The translations under genes and the position numbers were made by a program. 64,000 nt of DNA from Molossus alvarezi (lineage: Eukaryota > Chordata > Mammalia > Chiroptera > Molossidae), in contig CM073891.1 in assembly GCA_037176705.1 (NCBI GenBank), positions 52,516,571 to 52,580,570 on the forward strand, written 5' to 3'. Shown one piece after another: positions 1 to 11,646 of this stretch (the stretch's first letter is position 1; every line of letters starts with the position of its first letter). The notes beneath the pieces are model-generated. The model was given only the letters and a program-made list of their open reading frames with translations. It was not told the DNA's origin and did no database searches.

Positions 1-891
1 TTGCAGTGCTGGTTTGGTGCTAATGTATTTTCTTAGTTTTTTTTTTTGTGTGTGTGTGTGTGGGAAGGTCTATATTTGACCTTCTATTTTGAATGATAGC
101 CTTGCTGGGTAGAGTAGTCTTGGATTCAGATCCTTGTTTGTCATGACCTTGATTACCTCATGCCATTTCCTTCTAGCTTGTAGGTTTTCTGTTGAGAAGT
201 CAGCTGAGAGCCTTATGGGGTTTTCTTTGTAGGTAACCTGTTGCTTCTCTTTTGCTGCTTTTAGGATTCTCTCTTTGTCTTGAATTTTTGGCACTGTGAT
301 TACTATGTGTCTTGGTGTGGGCCTATTTGGTTTCTTCTTACTTGGGCCTCTTTGTGCTCTTGAACTTGCATACCTTCTTCCTTTACCAAATTAGGGAAGT
401 TTTCTGTCACTATTTATTCAAATATATTCTCTAACCCTTTCTCATTTTCTTCTTCTTCAGGGACTCCTATGATGCGAATGTTATTACATTTCCAGTTGTC
501 CCACAATTCTCTTAAGCTGTTTTCCTGTTTTTTAATTATTTTTTTCCTTTTGGTTTTCTGATTGGTTGATTTTTTCTACCCTATCTTCTAATCCATTGAT
601 CCCATCCTCAGCTTCCTCTGCTCTGCTAGTTAGACTTTCCAATGTGTTTTTTATTTCTGATATGTCATTCTTCATTTCTTCTTGGTGGTTTTTAATTTCC
701 AACTGGTTGATTTTCAACATTTATATGTCTTGACTCATGGTGCTCATGTCCTTACACATGCTGTTGAGGTTCCTCAAGATCATAGCTCTGAATTCTAGTT
801 CTGTTAACTTGCTTAACTGCACCTCATTTATCTCATCTTCAGTAGAGGTCTCTTGTTTTTTCATTTGGCTTTTGTTTCTGTGTTTCACCAT
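1..891 (-). pseudogene. L1 ORF1 remnant (RNA-binding chaperone), broken
   Basis: L1 ORF1 encodes the nucleic-acid-binding trimeric coiled-coil protein that packages L1 RNA. The start codon (cat on the plus strand, 889-891) opens a frame beginning MVKHRNKSQMKKQ. The first frame runs for about 56 residues and stops after a STMSQDI segment near 721. The coiled-coil part resumes in another stretch (532-720, with a glutamate/lysine-rich LEDRVEKINQSENQ), and the C-terminal part with the ADFSTENLQARRKWHEVIKVM motif is at 70-294. Internal stops and frame changes between these blocks mean no intact protein is made. The last codons lie close to base 1. Assignment to ORF1 is certain from the parallel frames in the other three L1 copies. 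Confidence 0.88.
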
Positions 892-1221
892 TTTGGCTAT
901 CACAGTGTGCTTTGGAACCTGTCAAATTTTCCCTGTGGATATTGGTGTTCTGCTGTTTGTGGCTCCCTCTCCTGGGTTTGGATGAGGTAGGGAGTACCCA
1001 CTTTAAACACCACTGTCAAGTCTCATTTTCCTGGTTAAGGTTGCTAGCCCAGGGACTAGTAATTATCCTCTATCTTTTTTGCCTGGAGGCTATTAATAGA
1101 GGTCACCTGAAGAACCTTGGTTTCTGTGTTGAATGGAAAACTCCCTCAGGTGCTCAGTGTAAGAGGATTTCCAAAGGTGGTGCAGATGCTGGTTGTTAAT
1201 GGGCCTCAATTCGCATTTCAA

Positions 1222-1238
1222 TGGCCACCAGGTGGGGT
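1222..1238 (+). promoter_or_regulatory. CTCF-like core in L1 5' UTR
   Basis: The bases GGCCACCAGGTGGGGTT resemble the central part of the CTCF consensus (CCACYAGRKGGC). The equivalent position in the L1 at 13131 also keeps the core (13600-13616, opposite orientation relative to the plus strand), while the L1 at 54925 has a decayed version. This is a motif match only; binding is not shown. Confidence 0.35.
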
Positions 1239-1482
1239 TGAATCTCCAAGGGAGGGGCTGCCACCTCTCCCCAGGGTCCTGGGAAGGAGTAAGATGACTA
1301 CAGTTTTGTGTGGCTGCAACTCAGCAAAAGCTCTGAGCACCCTCCAAATCCCGAGTGTCCCCACACAGGTCCAGTCCAGTCTTCCCTCCCTCTGCCGGAG
1401 CCCAAGGTGAGTGGCTGCTGCTAATTTAGCCTCTTTTCCAGCTCTACGCTGTGGAGCCACTTGAGACTTTATTCCGAGGGCA

Positions 1483-1746
1483 CAGCTCCCACTGAGGCCG
1501 CAGGTCCCAGCTGAGGCCACAGGTCCCATCCGAGACTGCCACAGGTTCCAGCCGAAGCCGCAGGTCCCAGCCAAGGCTGCACAGGTCCCAACTCTGGCCA
1601 CAGTTCCCAGCCAAGGCCACAGGTCTCAGCCAAGGCCACAGGTCCCACCCGAGACCTCAGGTCCCAGCCGGAGCCGTGGGTCTCAGTCGAGGCCACAGGT
1701 CCCAGCCCAGGCCACTGCAAGTCCCAGCCCAGGCCACTGCAGACCA
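1483..1746 (-). repeat. 19-bp GC-rich tandem repeat in L1 5' UTR (about 13 units)
   Basis: On the plus strand the unit is CAGGTCCCAGCCNAGGCCA (19 bp), with units beginning near 1501, 1520, 1542, 1561, 1582, 1601, 1620, 1639, 1658, 1677, 1696 and 1718. A few units are 21-22 bp. Units differ by a few substitutions each. The other two L1 5' UTRs in this window (13131 and 54925) lack the expansion at the corresponding place. Because 19 is not a multiple of three, the array reads open in more than one frame as glycine/proline/tryptophan/leucine-rich peptide; these frames are by-products, not genes. Confidence 0.9.
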
Positions 1747-2012
1747 TGGGCTCCTGGCCTTCTCTCGCGTAAGCTTTGTAAGCCTACCAGGATTGAGTCA
1801 GTGTCCCTGATTATGTGGTTCTCCAAGCTGCTTTTCGGTTGCCTTTTCCTGACGATGTTTTTTTTTTTTTTTGTAATTCCAGTTTGGTCCGGGGAGATGG
1901 TCTGTGTAGCTTCCATTCAGTCTGCCGCTATTTTCCTAGTCCCTTAGTTGGTATTTTGATGTGGTTGTGGGAGTAGGTGAGTTCCGCATTTATCTATCCC
2001 CCATCTTGACCA

Positions 2013-4000
2013 GAAGTCTCAAAGCTTAATTTCTTGATTTGAGTCATTTCTTTTTTACTGATCTAGGAGATTAAAGCTATAATTTTTTCTCTGACCACTG
2101 CTTTAGCTGCATCGGATAATGTTTGATATGCTGTATTTTCATACAGTTTCAAATATATTTTAATTTATCTTGTGATAGCAATTTTTAATTACTTCCAAGT
2201 ATTATACGTTTTCCCAGATTTTCAATTTCACTTAGTATAAATTTTTTTTTTTTTATGCTCACCCGAGGACATTTTTCGATATTTTCTTCAGATAGAGTGG
2301 GAGGGAGAGAGAGAGAGAGAGAAACATCAACATGAAAGGGACACATCGAGTGGTTGCCACCCATACAACCCAACCAGGGCGGGGGGACAAACTGCAACCG
2401 AGGTACATGCCCTTAGCGGGAACCGAACCTGGGTCTCTCCGCACCACAGGCAGACGCTCTATCCGCTAAGCCAAACCGGCCATGGCTCACTTAATATAAT
2501 TTAATGTTTTTTTATTTATTGAGTTTTTTTGTGTGTGCATGTATGGTCCAGCATTTGGTATCTCTAGAGTAAGTTCCATTTGAACTTACAAGAATGTGTT
2601 TTCTGCAGTCATTGGGTGGTCAATAATATAGTTCATCTTTTTTCCCTGGCTTGTTTTTCTATCCAGTTGTTCTATCATTAGTTTTTTGGGGGTTTTTTTT
2701 GTTTTGTTTTTTCCAGGGTGGTGTACTGAAATCTGTAACTATTATTTTTGAATTGTTCATTTTTTAAATGTCAGTTTTGGCTTCATTATTCTACTGTTAA
2801 TTCATATACAATGTTATATCCTGCTGATGTATTGACCATTTTATAATTATTTTTCTCTTGAATATTTCTTATCTTATGGATGATTTTGTCTGATACTCAT
2901 ATAATCATTCCATCTCTCTGATGGATACTCTCTTTACATAATCTATTTTTTCATACTTTTATTTTCACCTTGCTCTATCTCTGTATCTAAGTCATTTTTC
3001 TTCTAGACAGCATATAGTTGAGTCTCTTTTTTATCAAGTCTGTTAGTCTCTTTCTTTTTGAATGAATGTTTAGTCCATTAATTCTTAAGGTAATACTGTT
3101 ATGGTTGATTTTCAGACATTTGCTCTTAGCTTTCCATTTTATTGATGCCCTTTTTGCTTCATTCTTTCTTTTTTCATGTCCTATTTTGTTTCAGAATTTT
3201 TTTGTCTACTATTTTATTTCTTCTGTTGACTTTTAACCTTTTTTCCATCAATTTTCTTAGTCATTGCTTGAGACATTAAAAAATAGATTTTAATTTATTA
3301 TATTCTACTTTAGAATAATACTGACCTACTTCTTATAAAATATAAAAAATATGTTTCAATATATTTTCTTCCTCCCTACTATGTGTGTTATTGTCATATT
3401 CCTTAAACTACACATCATAAACCCCACAGCAGAATATAACATGTGTTGCTTTATACAATTTTATAAGATTAATGAAACAAATAAAAAATATATAAATAAA
3501 TTCTATTATACTTACCCTATATTTGCCATGTCTAATATTCTTTCTTTCTATTCATAAATTCGGCTTATTTTCTTGCATCACTTTGTTTCCCCCTAAAGGA
3601 CATATGACAGTCTTTCTTGTAGGACAGCTTTAATAGTACCAAACTCAGTTTTAAAAAAAATCTGGATATATCATTATTTTACCTTTATATTTTAAAGATA
3701 GACTTTTCTAGATACATAATTCTTAGTTGACAGATTATTCTTTCCACTCTTTAAAAATATGTCTTTCTGTGGCCTTTGGGCCTCTATTTTTTTGATAGAA
3801 ATTTAATAATTAATTATATTTTTCTCTTATACACAATGAATTGTTTTTCTTGTGTTACTTCTAACATTTGTGGGTTTTTTTTCCCCCTTCGGATTTTATG
3901 AGCTTACCTATGATGTATTTGTGTGTAAATCTCTTGATCAGTTCATTTTCTTATGCTTAATGTTAAGCCTGCTTCTTATGCTTATCCCTGGGTCTACACA
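2013..4000 (-). mobile_element. Old L1M remnant, minus strand, interrupted by a Ves SINE
   Basis: The plus strand is T-rich and carries recognisable blocks of an old mammalian L1 in reverse. Examples are the 'ctgaccactgctttagctgcatc' block near 2090, 'gtatggtccagcatttggtatc' near 2540, the 'gtattgaccattttat' block near 2828, 'ggacagctttaatag' near 3625, and the 'ttgacagattattcttt' block near 3727. It is heavily diverged with no reading frame. The young L1 (1-2012) and the SINE (2241-2486) both lie inside it. The right end is uncertain; similarity fades around 3900-4000. Confidence 0.65.
2241..2486 (-). mobile_element. Ves SINE
   Basis: Full-length tRNA-derived SINE on the minus strand. The T-run and 'cacccgaggac' (3' side) are on the left, followed by the GA-rich part at about 2300-2322, then the tRNA-like head ending 'aaaccggccatggc' near 2485. 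A 13-base target duplication flanks it (tcacttagtataa at 2228-2240 and tcacttaatataa at 2487-2499, one mismatch). Confidence 0.9.
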
Positions 4001-4932
4001 GCCTGTGTTCAGCTGAAAGTTGACAAAACACAGTGATCAAGTCAACAGGGTTTACACTCTCTGAAGATAGAACTGTGTGTCCTGTAGAGTGCATTCAACA
4101 TTCAGGCCATTTTGAAGTCTTCCTTTTTCTTTTAGTTTCTTCCAAGCAGTGTTGCATCTTCTCTCTCATACACACACATGCACGCACACACACACACTCA
4201 GACACTCTGTGTTGTTGAATCACCTGGACAGTTGGGAGTGAGGCATGTAAACAGTCCCAAATAAGAATACTACAGAATCACCTGCTTTCTATGCAAAGTT
4301 TAGTAATTTTTATGCATAAATGTATGTCTTGGGTAAGTTTTCACAATGAAATAATTTTTTGACAGTTTTTTCACCTTCATAGTTGATTTCTGAGAAAATG
4401 ATAGTCTATTTACTCATCCCACACTCAATTAATTAAAGTCTAATAAAACTAATTAAAATCTACTTAAACTAGCTAAAGTCTAATTCACTAATTAAACTCT
4501 ATGACTCTAATTATTTTTCTACAATGCAAAGAATGTAACAGTGATTTATTAGCCAAAGGAAAGATTATAAGTAGCCAAGATAAAATTCCAATAACAAACA
4601 GGTCTAAAAATGGCTGACAAATTTTCTCAGAGGGAATTTGGCCCATAAAAATTATGTAGGTGATTTCTAGCTACTTCTTGCTAGTATATAAGTATATAAC
4701 CAGTTGTCATAAATTAGCTTTTTATACATTAATTATTCTTTAATTTTTTTCTTAAATTCTCTATATTTTTTGGTTATTTAAGTCTCTAAGTAGCCAATCA
4801 TATTATTTCAATAGTATAATTTTTAAAATAATTTGAGTCCATTTTACTTATTTTGCAATACTTGCTTTGGTTATTCTGACATAACATAGTAACTACAATT
4901 CCTTATACAATGCTAAATATGAGCAAGTTTGT
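4001..4932. other. Unassigned AT-rich sequence
   Basis: I see no gene or clear transposon here. A short (CA)n-like tract lies at 4166-4198, and a low-complexity run of repeated 'aattaaa/taaagtctaa' words lies at about 4420-4515. Confidence 0.5.
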
Positions 4933-4950
4933 TAATTTTTCCTGATTTTA

Positions 4951-5188
4951 TTTTTTAAGTTAATGTTCCTTAAAACATTTTTTTTTCCTTTATGGATTTT
5001 AGAGAGAGGAAGAGAGAGGGAGAGAAAGATAGAAACATCGATGAGAGAGAACATTGATTGGCTGCCTCCTGCATGCTTCCCACTGGGGATCAGGCCCACA
5101 ACTTGGGCATGTGTCCTAACTAAGAATCAAAGTGGTGACCTCTTGGTGTACCGGTCAATGCTCAACCACTGAGACACACTACCCAGAC
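4951..5188 (-). mobile_element. Ves-like SINE (older subfamily) with extra 3' tail
   Basis: Minus-strand SINE of the 'aaaatcaataaa' type: GA-rich part about 5000-5035, head ending near 5188. A perfect 18-base target duplication (TAATTTTTCCTGATTTTA) lies at 4933-4950 and 5189-5206. The interval between the left duplication and the normal SINE end (4951-4985) is not pure A/T tail but contains about 25 bases of unique sequence, so this copy carries a 3' extension. Confidence 0.88.
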
Positions 5189-5206
5189 TAATTTTTCCTG
5201 ATTTTA

Positions 5207-6367
5207 ATGAACGTTTCTAATATTCAGTTATACTAAATAAAATACTAATTGTAAATTTATTGTTATTAAACATTAACCTAATGTAAATTGAACTTTGACT
5301 TAGTAACTACTTAACAGTTGTAAACTCAAACCAATATCTGCATGAGGTCACACATCTTTTAGTGAATGGTCAACAAAAATTTTTTTTGCTATATTTAAAA
5401 TTATTTCTTGAATCCACACCAATATAAATATCTATTTCAGTTGTCTGATATTGCCTGTAGAAAACTTTCTTAACTCTACACTTTCCTAAAGTTGCTTCTC
5501 TTCAATGGTCTTATTTTAGGCAGAAGTCTTATTTATAATAACCACCTTACCAGGCCCAAAGCACTGACTCCTTCCTGTTTCTTATGCGGACACTCAACTC
5601 AAAATTCAGCTACTGAACTCAGTAAATGCCCTCAGGACATTCATGATTTCAGGGCTCACTTAACACTGTGGTGTTCAGCTTATTTTTCATTTTATGCTTC
5701 TGGGGATTTCCCTCAACATCTTGTGAGTTCAGCTATACATTCAGAAATAGCATTTCTATGTATTTTATGTCAGTAGCTGTTTTTGTTTTGTTTTTTTCTT
5801 TGTTCTCATGCTATATAGTCAGCACTGTTACTGGAAATAGAAGTCACAGGATAGCTTTTTAACAAAAAAATAGTAAGTTTTTTTTTCAAGGTATTAACAT
5901 GGCTACTTAAAAAAAAAATCTCTTATAAACCTCCCCTTTAAAAATTGTAGACATAAGAAAGAAAATAAACTAATGTAATTAAGAACATTAATAGGCTATC
6001 GCTTGTGATCTCAACAAGATTTTTATTCCAAACACCTGAATATTTTCTTCTTGGTTTTGGTATTATTCAGAGATAGTTCCTCAAGATTGAGACAGGAATC
6101 TGCTGCGGTGTGCAGTGGAATGATGAGTCTTATGAGTGTTTAATTCCTAAATATTAGCAATTGAATTATTATTGGGATTTACATTCAGGCAGACAATAAA
6201 ATAGTATTTAGTAGATTAAACAGGATACAGAATAGTTTCAAGATGATCATACTAATATTTTTAATTACAAATTAAAATTTAAACATAAGTTTAGTAAGTT
6301 TGCTTGTTTTCTGTGAATGGTTGAACATTCACAGTTTATTGAAATGTGGTACACTCAGAGTGAAATT
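5207..6367. other. Unassigned AT-rich sequence
   Basis: No repeat family or gene recognised. Two overlapping plus-strand frames at 5492-5862 have no recognisable motifs and look like chance frames. Confidence 0.4.
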
Positions 6368-6380
6368 TCACTCCTTTTTT

Positions 6381-6634
6381 TTTTTTTTTTTTTTAATCCT
6401 CGCCCGAGGATATTTTTCCATTTTTTGTACAGATAGAGTGGGAGGGAGAGAGAGGAAGGGAGAGAGAGAGAGAAACATCGACGTGAAGGGACACATCGAG
6501 TGGCTGCCACCCGCAGGACCGACCAGGGCCGGGGACAAACTGCAACCGAAGTACGTGCCCTTAGCGGGAACCGAACCCGGGTCTCTCCGGACCGCAGGCC
6601 GACGCTCTAACCGCTGAGCCAAACTGGCCAGGGC
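6381..6634 (-). mobile_element. Ves SINE
   Basis: Full-length, little-diverged Ves copy on the minus strand: T-run 6374-6394, 'cgcccgagga' near 6401, GA tract 6444-6472, head 6545-6634. Target duplication tcactcctttttt at 6368-6380 and 6635-6647, overlapping the A-tail. Confidence 0.93.
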
Positions 6635-6647
6635 TCACTCCTTTTTT

Positions 6648-6823
6648 AACTGTCCACCCATGTCCCACAGTGGAATAAAGTCTCTACATGCATTTTCTGA
6701 GTCATCCAAACTGTTAAGCTTTTAATGAAGGCTCTCACATTCTGTCATGTATACAATTACGATCACTTTCTAAATAGCCTTTACATGCTTATAAATGTCA
6801 TCAATACCAGGCTACCTGAGATA

Positions 6824-6861
<38 letters not shown>

Positions 6862-8817
6862 CTATTCAATATTTCTGTAAGTCACAACTAGTTTAAAATT
6901 ATGGGTATGAACACATGTGACTGATACAGAGTTAATTCAACACTAAAAGGTTCTTTTACCTCAGAAATTGTTAGACTAATCAATAGACTTGTCTGTATGG
7001 TAAGTTGAATACCAACTATCTGAAACATTTAATTATAGAGTCTGTTTTTGAGGAGCTTCCTTAGGACCCTCCACTTCTTCTCCATCATTTGTCCATGCAA
7101 TAAATCTTGATAAATACTTCACTTTTATCCAAATCTCATCATATTTCTCTTGTGATTATAAATCCTCATTTTCTAGAAACAAAGGATAAAACTATGTACA
7201 TTTTGTCCGAAATTTGTGACCAGCATCATTTCTATCCATCACTTCTTCCTGCTACCATATCTTGTGCACTAGTCATTAGATACACCAAAACTTTTAATTT
7301 TTTCTCCCCAAACAAATATTGCTCTCTTACTACTATTTGCTTTTGAACACAGAGATTACTCTACTTCGGTAATCTTTGCTATTCTATTCCAGCCAAACTT
7401 TTGCACATCTTTCAAATATTTTTCTCAAATATTTTCTGCCTTTTGAAAGTTATCTAACATAACCAGACAGTTATTCTCTCACAATTCCTAGCTTTCAGAC
7501 AGTCTAGTGTATATGTACATTAAAGCATCATATTATTAGTAATTATTTGTATACCAATTATTTTTTCCTAGAATGTCGACTCCAGTATAGTATGCACCTA
7601 GTCATCATTTTGTAGAAGGATGATAGAAATGAGATTCTCTCTCAGTTTCAGCTGAGATCCTAAGATAACAGGTACTGATATTTGTATTTCCTAAAGACTG
7701 TTGTAAGCAACCAATATTGAATTTGCTTAGGAGATAGATAAAAATGAGTTTTGTAACTATCACTCATTTTCTGACTATAAAATTGATTATTTCAAAAAGG
7801 AGTTTAGAAATTGGAAATATTTCTTTCCAGAAAATTTTGGCTTGAATAACAATTCATAGCCCAGAGACAAGAGGAAAGGTTACTTTTCTTCACTTTAAGC
7901 CTGTCAAGGGAGGCTTCAAATAGACCATTTGGCGAGCTTGATATGTATCCTCTGGCATTTGAAGGATGCTATAAACTAATACATGCATAGGAAATATAAA
8001 GGGTGAGAAGTTGACTGAAATTACATCTCATAATAGAATAGAGGATTATACTTAGACAACTTAAAACATTTCTGTAGATATAGATTAAAAAGTGTGTTTC
8101 CCAAAGATCAAATGTGGCCATGTGAAAGAAAAAAAAAGACAGAGATAACTTGTTTGCAACTGTCTTAAATGATTTTCACTTAGATTTTCTTGACTATAGA
8201 TCCTCATAAGGACCCTCATAATGTAAGTGGACTGCAATGATTAGAAGCTATAGGGAAAATAATAAGTGGCCAACTGTACAGTGGAGTGCTTTTACCTACT
8301 ATAAAGTGCACTAGACAAGTGATGAACAATTTGAGGATGTCTGCAATGAGCTCACAAAGCACTCTAAAGGAGAAATGGTATTTCTAGGTATCTGCTACAA
8401 CCAAAGGAGATCAAAATTACTTTAAGCAATGTTAATCTAATAGGACTTTTTCTGGTTTCCTACGCTGCTCTTAGTTGAGAGATGTCACAGGAAGACCGAT
8501 ATAAAAAGCCTAGCTAAAGAAATAATGAAGAAGCCAATCATGACCCCTTTTCTCACTGCAGACAAAGTGGAGCAAGAAGAAAACATTGCAGTCAAATAAA
8601 ATTTGTAGATTTGACTGTTTCTAAAATGAAAATATTCTTTTGATCAAAAGTGACAGGAGATATTTTTATCACCTGAGCATGACTGTATAAATCATAGGAG
8701 TTGCTCTAGATTTTATCTAAGGGTCAGAAAAAAAATGCAATAGAGGAAAGAGAAAATGATCTTGGTTTTTATTCATAACCTTTACATTTGCTTTTTAATA
8801 GTTACTACGGTAATAGC
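6648..8817. other. Unassigned AT-rich sequence
   Basis: Two kilobases without a recognised gene or transposon. The only clear structure is the (TA)n microsatellite at about 6823-6858. Confidence 0.45.
6823..6858. repeat. (TA)n microsatellite
   Basis: About 17 uninterrupted TA units. Confidence 0.95.
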
Positions 8818-8882
8818 ATCCTGCATAGAGCATGACATCTTACAGGCACTCAAGAAATTATTTATAAATTGAATGAGTTATT
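8818..8882 (+). mobile_element. L2 LINE 3' end, fossil
   Basis: The segment 'catagagcatgacatcttac...ggcactcaagaaattatttataaattgaatgag' follows the L2 3'-end pattern (…cctggcacatagtaggtgctcaataaatatttgttgaatga). Diverged and short. Confidence 0.5.
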
Positions 8883-9100
8883 CTGTTCCACAGAATCTAG
8901 ACCAAGTTTCTAATTAAACCACAGAAGCCATTTTAAAAGTAAGAAAATACTATTTGGATGCACTAAAGAAGAAAGCATAAGAAGTCTAAATGGAGAAGTC
9001 TTAGTGAATCAGAAATGGAAGTTATTTCTGAATCCAGTATTGAAATCTATAGATACCCAAGTGTTTATTGAGTGCATCTATGAACTAAAAGTGGTGCTAG

Positions 9101-9851
9101 TATTCCTGGTGGGGAGAGGTCCTTGTCTCCCCCAGTTGCTAGTGGGGGTAGATTTCTTGCGATATCCTAAGAAAAAGAATTTTCTGAGATTCGCACGAGA
9201 GGATGAGATATTGTAGAAAGCTTTATTTCTGTTGAGTCAAACCCCTGAGATTCCAAGGTTTCATTTCTCTCAGTCCCACTAAGGAAGAAGTCCCATTTTT
9301 GTCTTTAGCAGGGCTTAAATCAGAGCCAGTGCCCAGAATTTCCTTTCCATGTGTGCACAGTACAGTACAGCATCGGGGTAGTTAAATTTGTGTTTCCCCA
9401 CTGCAGTCCTTCAGTTCATTGTATATGGGTTCTGCATGTCCACATAGTTATGGGGATACATGAGGGAATGTAAGGAAGAAGGAGTAAAGAAGCCCCACCA
9501 GCCAAGAGTCAAGTGCAACAAGAGAAAAAGTTACTTTGTTTAGGGAATTATGTGTTCTCCAGTTTTCATGGGCTTGCAGTGGCCATGTCCATTCTGGCCA
9601 ACCATTTCTGTCCCCAGGTTTGAATGACAGGCAAGTACCTTCCGTATGTCACCCAATTTCACTGGGCATGTGTCTATTTTTCCTTTGTTGGACCCCAGCC
9701 CCCACTGATCTGTAGGGAATGGACTGGTGTTCTCTGGGGAGTGAAAATTGCAGCTTCCTGGTGAAGCAGCCCAAATGACATACTTATAATGTTTGGCCTT
9801 CCCATTTGCTCCTTTCCTATCATTAATAACTAGCTGTTTGCAATGGTATTA
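9101..9851 (-). mobile_element. Solo LTR, family A (ERV1-like), copy 1
   Basis: A 751-bp solo LTR, oriented minus because the AATAAA signal (tttatt at 9222-9227) reads on the minus strand. It aligns along its length with 48824-49471 and 50463-51170 (shared blocks such as 'gctttatttctg', 'gcttgcagtggccatgtc' and 'actgggcatgtgtct'). A 4-bp duplication ctag at 9097-9100 and 9852-9855 flanks it, as expected for class I endogenous retroviruses. The terminal TG/CA have decayed to TA/TA. No internal retroviral sequence is next to it. Confidence 0.78.
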
Positions 9852-9855
9852 CTAG

Positions 9856-11010
9856 GTGTTATGAATATAAATCAACAAATTACACTCGGTTTTGATTTAA
9901 GAAGTTTGTAGACTGTTGGGAGAAACAAATACTAGAAAAATAAGTTTTAAAGATATTATAGGTACAGTTTTTTTTATATGCATTGTATTTACTGTGAGCA
10001 CAAAAGTGAAAGCAATCAATTATACCTTGTCCATTAGCATGCATAATGATGCTTTGTAGAGTTATTTGTGTCTGAACTAGTCTGAAAAGATGAATAAGAA
10101 TATAGAAAATATAAATTAAAATGTTAAAAAATATTCAATATGAAAAATCTAATAGGGCATTACTTTACTTCTAATTCAAAATTAGGTACTCATGGAGGTA
10201 TGCAATCAGGGAAAAAATGTACTAGAAATAAAACTGTTCACCAGAATGCCATATTAAATCTTGGCACTGAGTAGAGGAACAAATCATGAGAATGTGTAAC
10301 CATAATCCAGTCCTTTTATTCATTGTCCAGGTGAATTCACACTATGTGGATTAAACAAAGATTTATTTTGTTTAAGGACATAAAAAGAAATTTTGAATAT
10401 AAATATAGAGCAGGAGAATATCTAAATGACAAAATAGATTTAAAAACAGCAAAAATCAACAATGTTTTTTGACATAAAAGTGATTAATTATATTCCCCCA
10501 ACATAAAAACTTCAGAGGATGGGTATAAAGGCTGACTATGAAAGCAAAATGAAGAATTAGTGAACTCAGAGACATAGAAAAATATCTATATGAAACAATG
10601 TAGAAAGACAAAACCATAGAAAATATAAAAAATAATTTAGAGAAATTTTGGATAAAGTGAGGTTTCATTTCTGTTCAAATGGATTTACAGAAAAAAAGGA
10701 TGACTATAAAGGCAATATTTACAGGACTAATAAGAGAATGTTCTAGAACTTATGAAAAATACTAATCTTCTTAATCAGGAATTCCAAAAATCCAAAGCAA
10801 GATAAAACAATTTACATCATAATAAACTATTGGGTAACTTTATCATAGCACATAATGTGGGAAGACTTTACAATATATACAGAGAAAAGAAAGATTATGG
10901 TCAAATAAATAAAAATAAGGTTCCAATTTTTTAAGTACAAAAGTGGAAACTATGTAAAAATATACATATTTATAATAAAATAAAATAAAATAAATAAAAA
11001 ATGTATTGTC
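9856..11010. other. Unassigned AT-rich sequence
   Basis: No gene or repeat family recognised apart from an (AAAAT)n-like stretch at about 10975-11000 just before the next SINE. Confidence 0.4.
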
Positions 11011-11011
11011 A

Positions 11012-11205
11012 GCCCAGCTGGTGTGGCTCAGTGGATTGAGCATCATCCCATGGACTGAGAGGTCCAGGTTCAATTCCTGGTCAGGGCACATGCCTGGGTT
11101 GTGGGCCCAATCCCAGTAGGGGGCATGCAGGAGGCAGCGAATCATGTTTCTGTCTCACATTGATATTTCTATCTCTCCCTTTCTCTAAAAAAAGTTAATA
11201 AAAAC
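11012..11205 (+). mobile_element. Ves-like SINE (older subfamily)
   Basis: Plus-strand copy starting 'cccagctggtgtggctcag' and ending with CT-rich sequence and an A-rich tail. Target duplications could not be seen, probably because the insertion site was itself A-rich. Confidence 0.85.
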
Positions 11206-11422
11206 ATTTAAAAAAATCATCGGTAAAAATCTTTCAAAAATTAGAGTGGAAAGTAGCAATGTTATACTAACAAACACTGAGATTTTGTTACCAACAAACT
11301 CTCTCACTCAAGGAAATTCTGAAAGATGTGCTATAGAGAAATGTGAAGTATTTCCTTGTCCAAAGTCTGAATTTCAGGAAGATACAGTGAAAAAACAGAG
11401 GTGTAAATATGTTGAAATCCTA

Positions 11423-11646
11423 GAGCGTCAGCCTGCGGTCCGGAGAGACCCGGGTTCGGTTCCCGCTACGGGCACGTACTTCGGTTGCAGTTTGTCCCCG
11501 GCCCTGGTTGGTCGTGCGGGTGGCAGCCACTCGATGTGTCCCTTCACGTCGATGTTTCTCTCTCTCTCCCTTCCTCTCTCTCCCTCCCACTCTATATGTA
11601 CAAAAAAATGGAAAAATATCCTCGGGTGAGGATAAAAAAAAAAAAA
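11423..11646 (+). mobile_element. 5'-truncated Ves SINE
   Basis: The copy starts inside the head at 'gagcgtcagcctgcggtcc', lacking the first ~27 bases that include the pol III A box, yet it is bracketed by a perfect 18-base target duplication (aaatatgttgaaatccta at 11405-11422 and 11647-11664). The truncation therefore happened during insertion, as in L1-mediated integration. The rest, including the A-tail, is complete and little diverged. Confidence 0.92.

Larger units (their letters stand above)
1..2012 (-). mobile_element. L1 retrotransposon, 5' half (5' UTR + ORF1), cut by window start
   Basis: This is a LINE-1 lying on the minus strand; its 5' end is near 2012 and its 3' part runs off the window at base 1. 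Read in the minus direction it begins with a CAAGATGGGG-type start, has a GC-rich 5' UTR (about 892-2012), then ORF1. The sequence aligns by eye with the L1s at 13131, 52365 and 54925 over the UTR and all of ORF1. Compared with them it has about 90 extra bases at the 5' end and a 13-unit GC-rich tandem repeat (1483-1746). It is inserted in an older T-rich L1M remnant that starts at 2013. The (TG)n at 48-61 lies in the ORF1/inter-ORF part. ORF1 is broken, so the element is dead. Confidence 0.9.

Noticed and set aside
1483..1746. Regular short repeats, considered as a CRISPR-like array
   Set aside because: Units are directly adjacent without spacers, and the host is a mammal.
1218..1916. Three overlapping minus-strand open frames rich in Gly, Trp, Leu and Pro
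   Set aside because: They are products of the 19-bp GC-rich array in the L1 5' UTR, open in several frames because the unit lacks stops; no start context or homologue.
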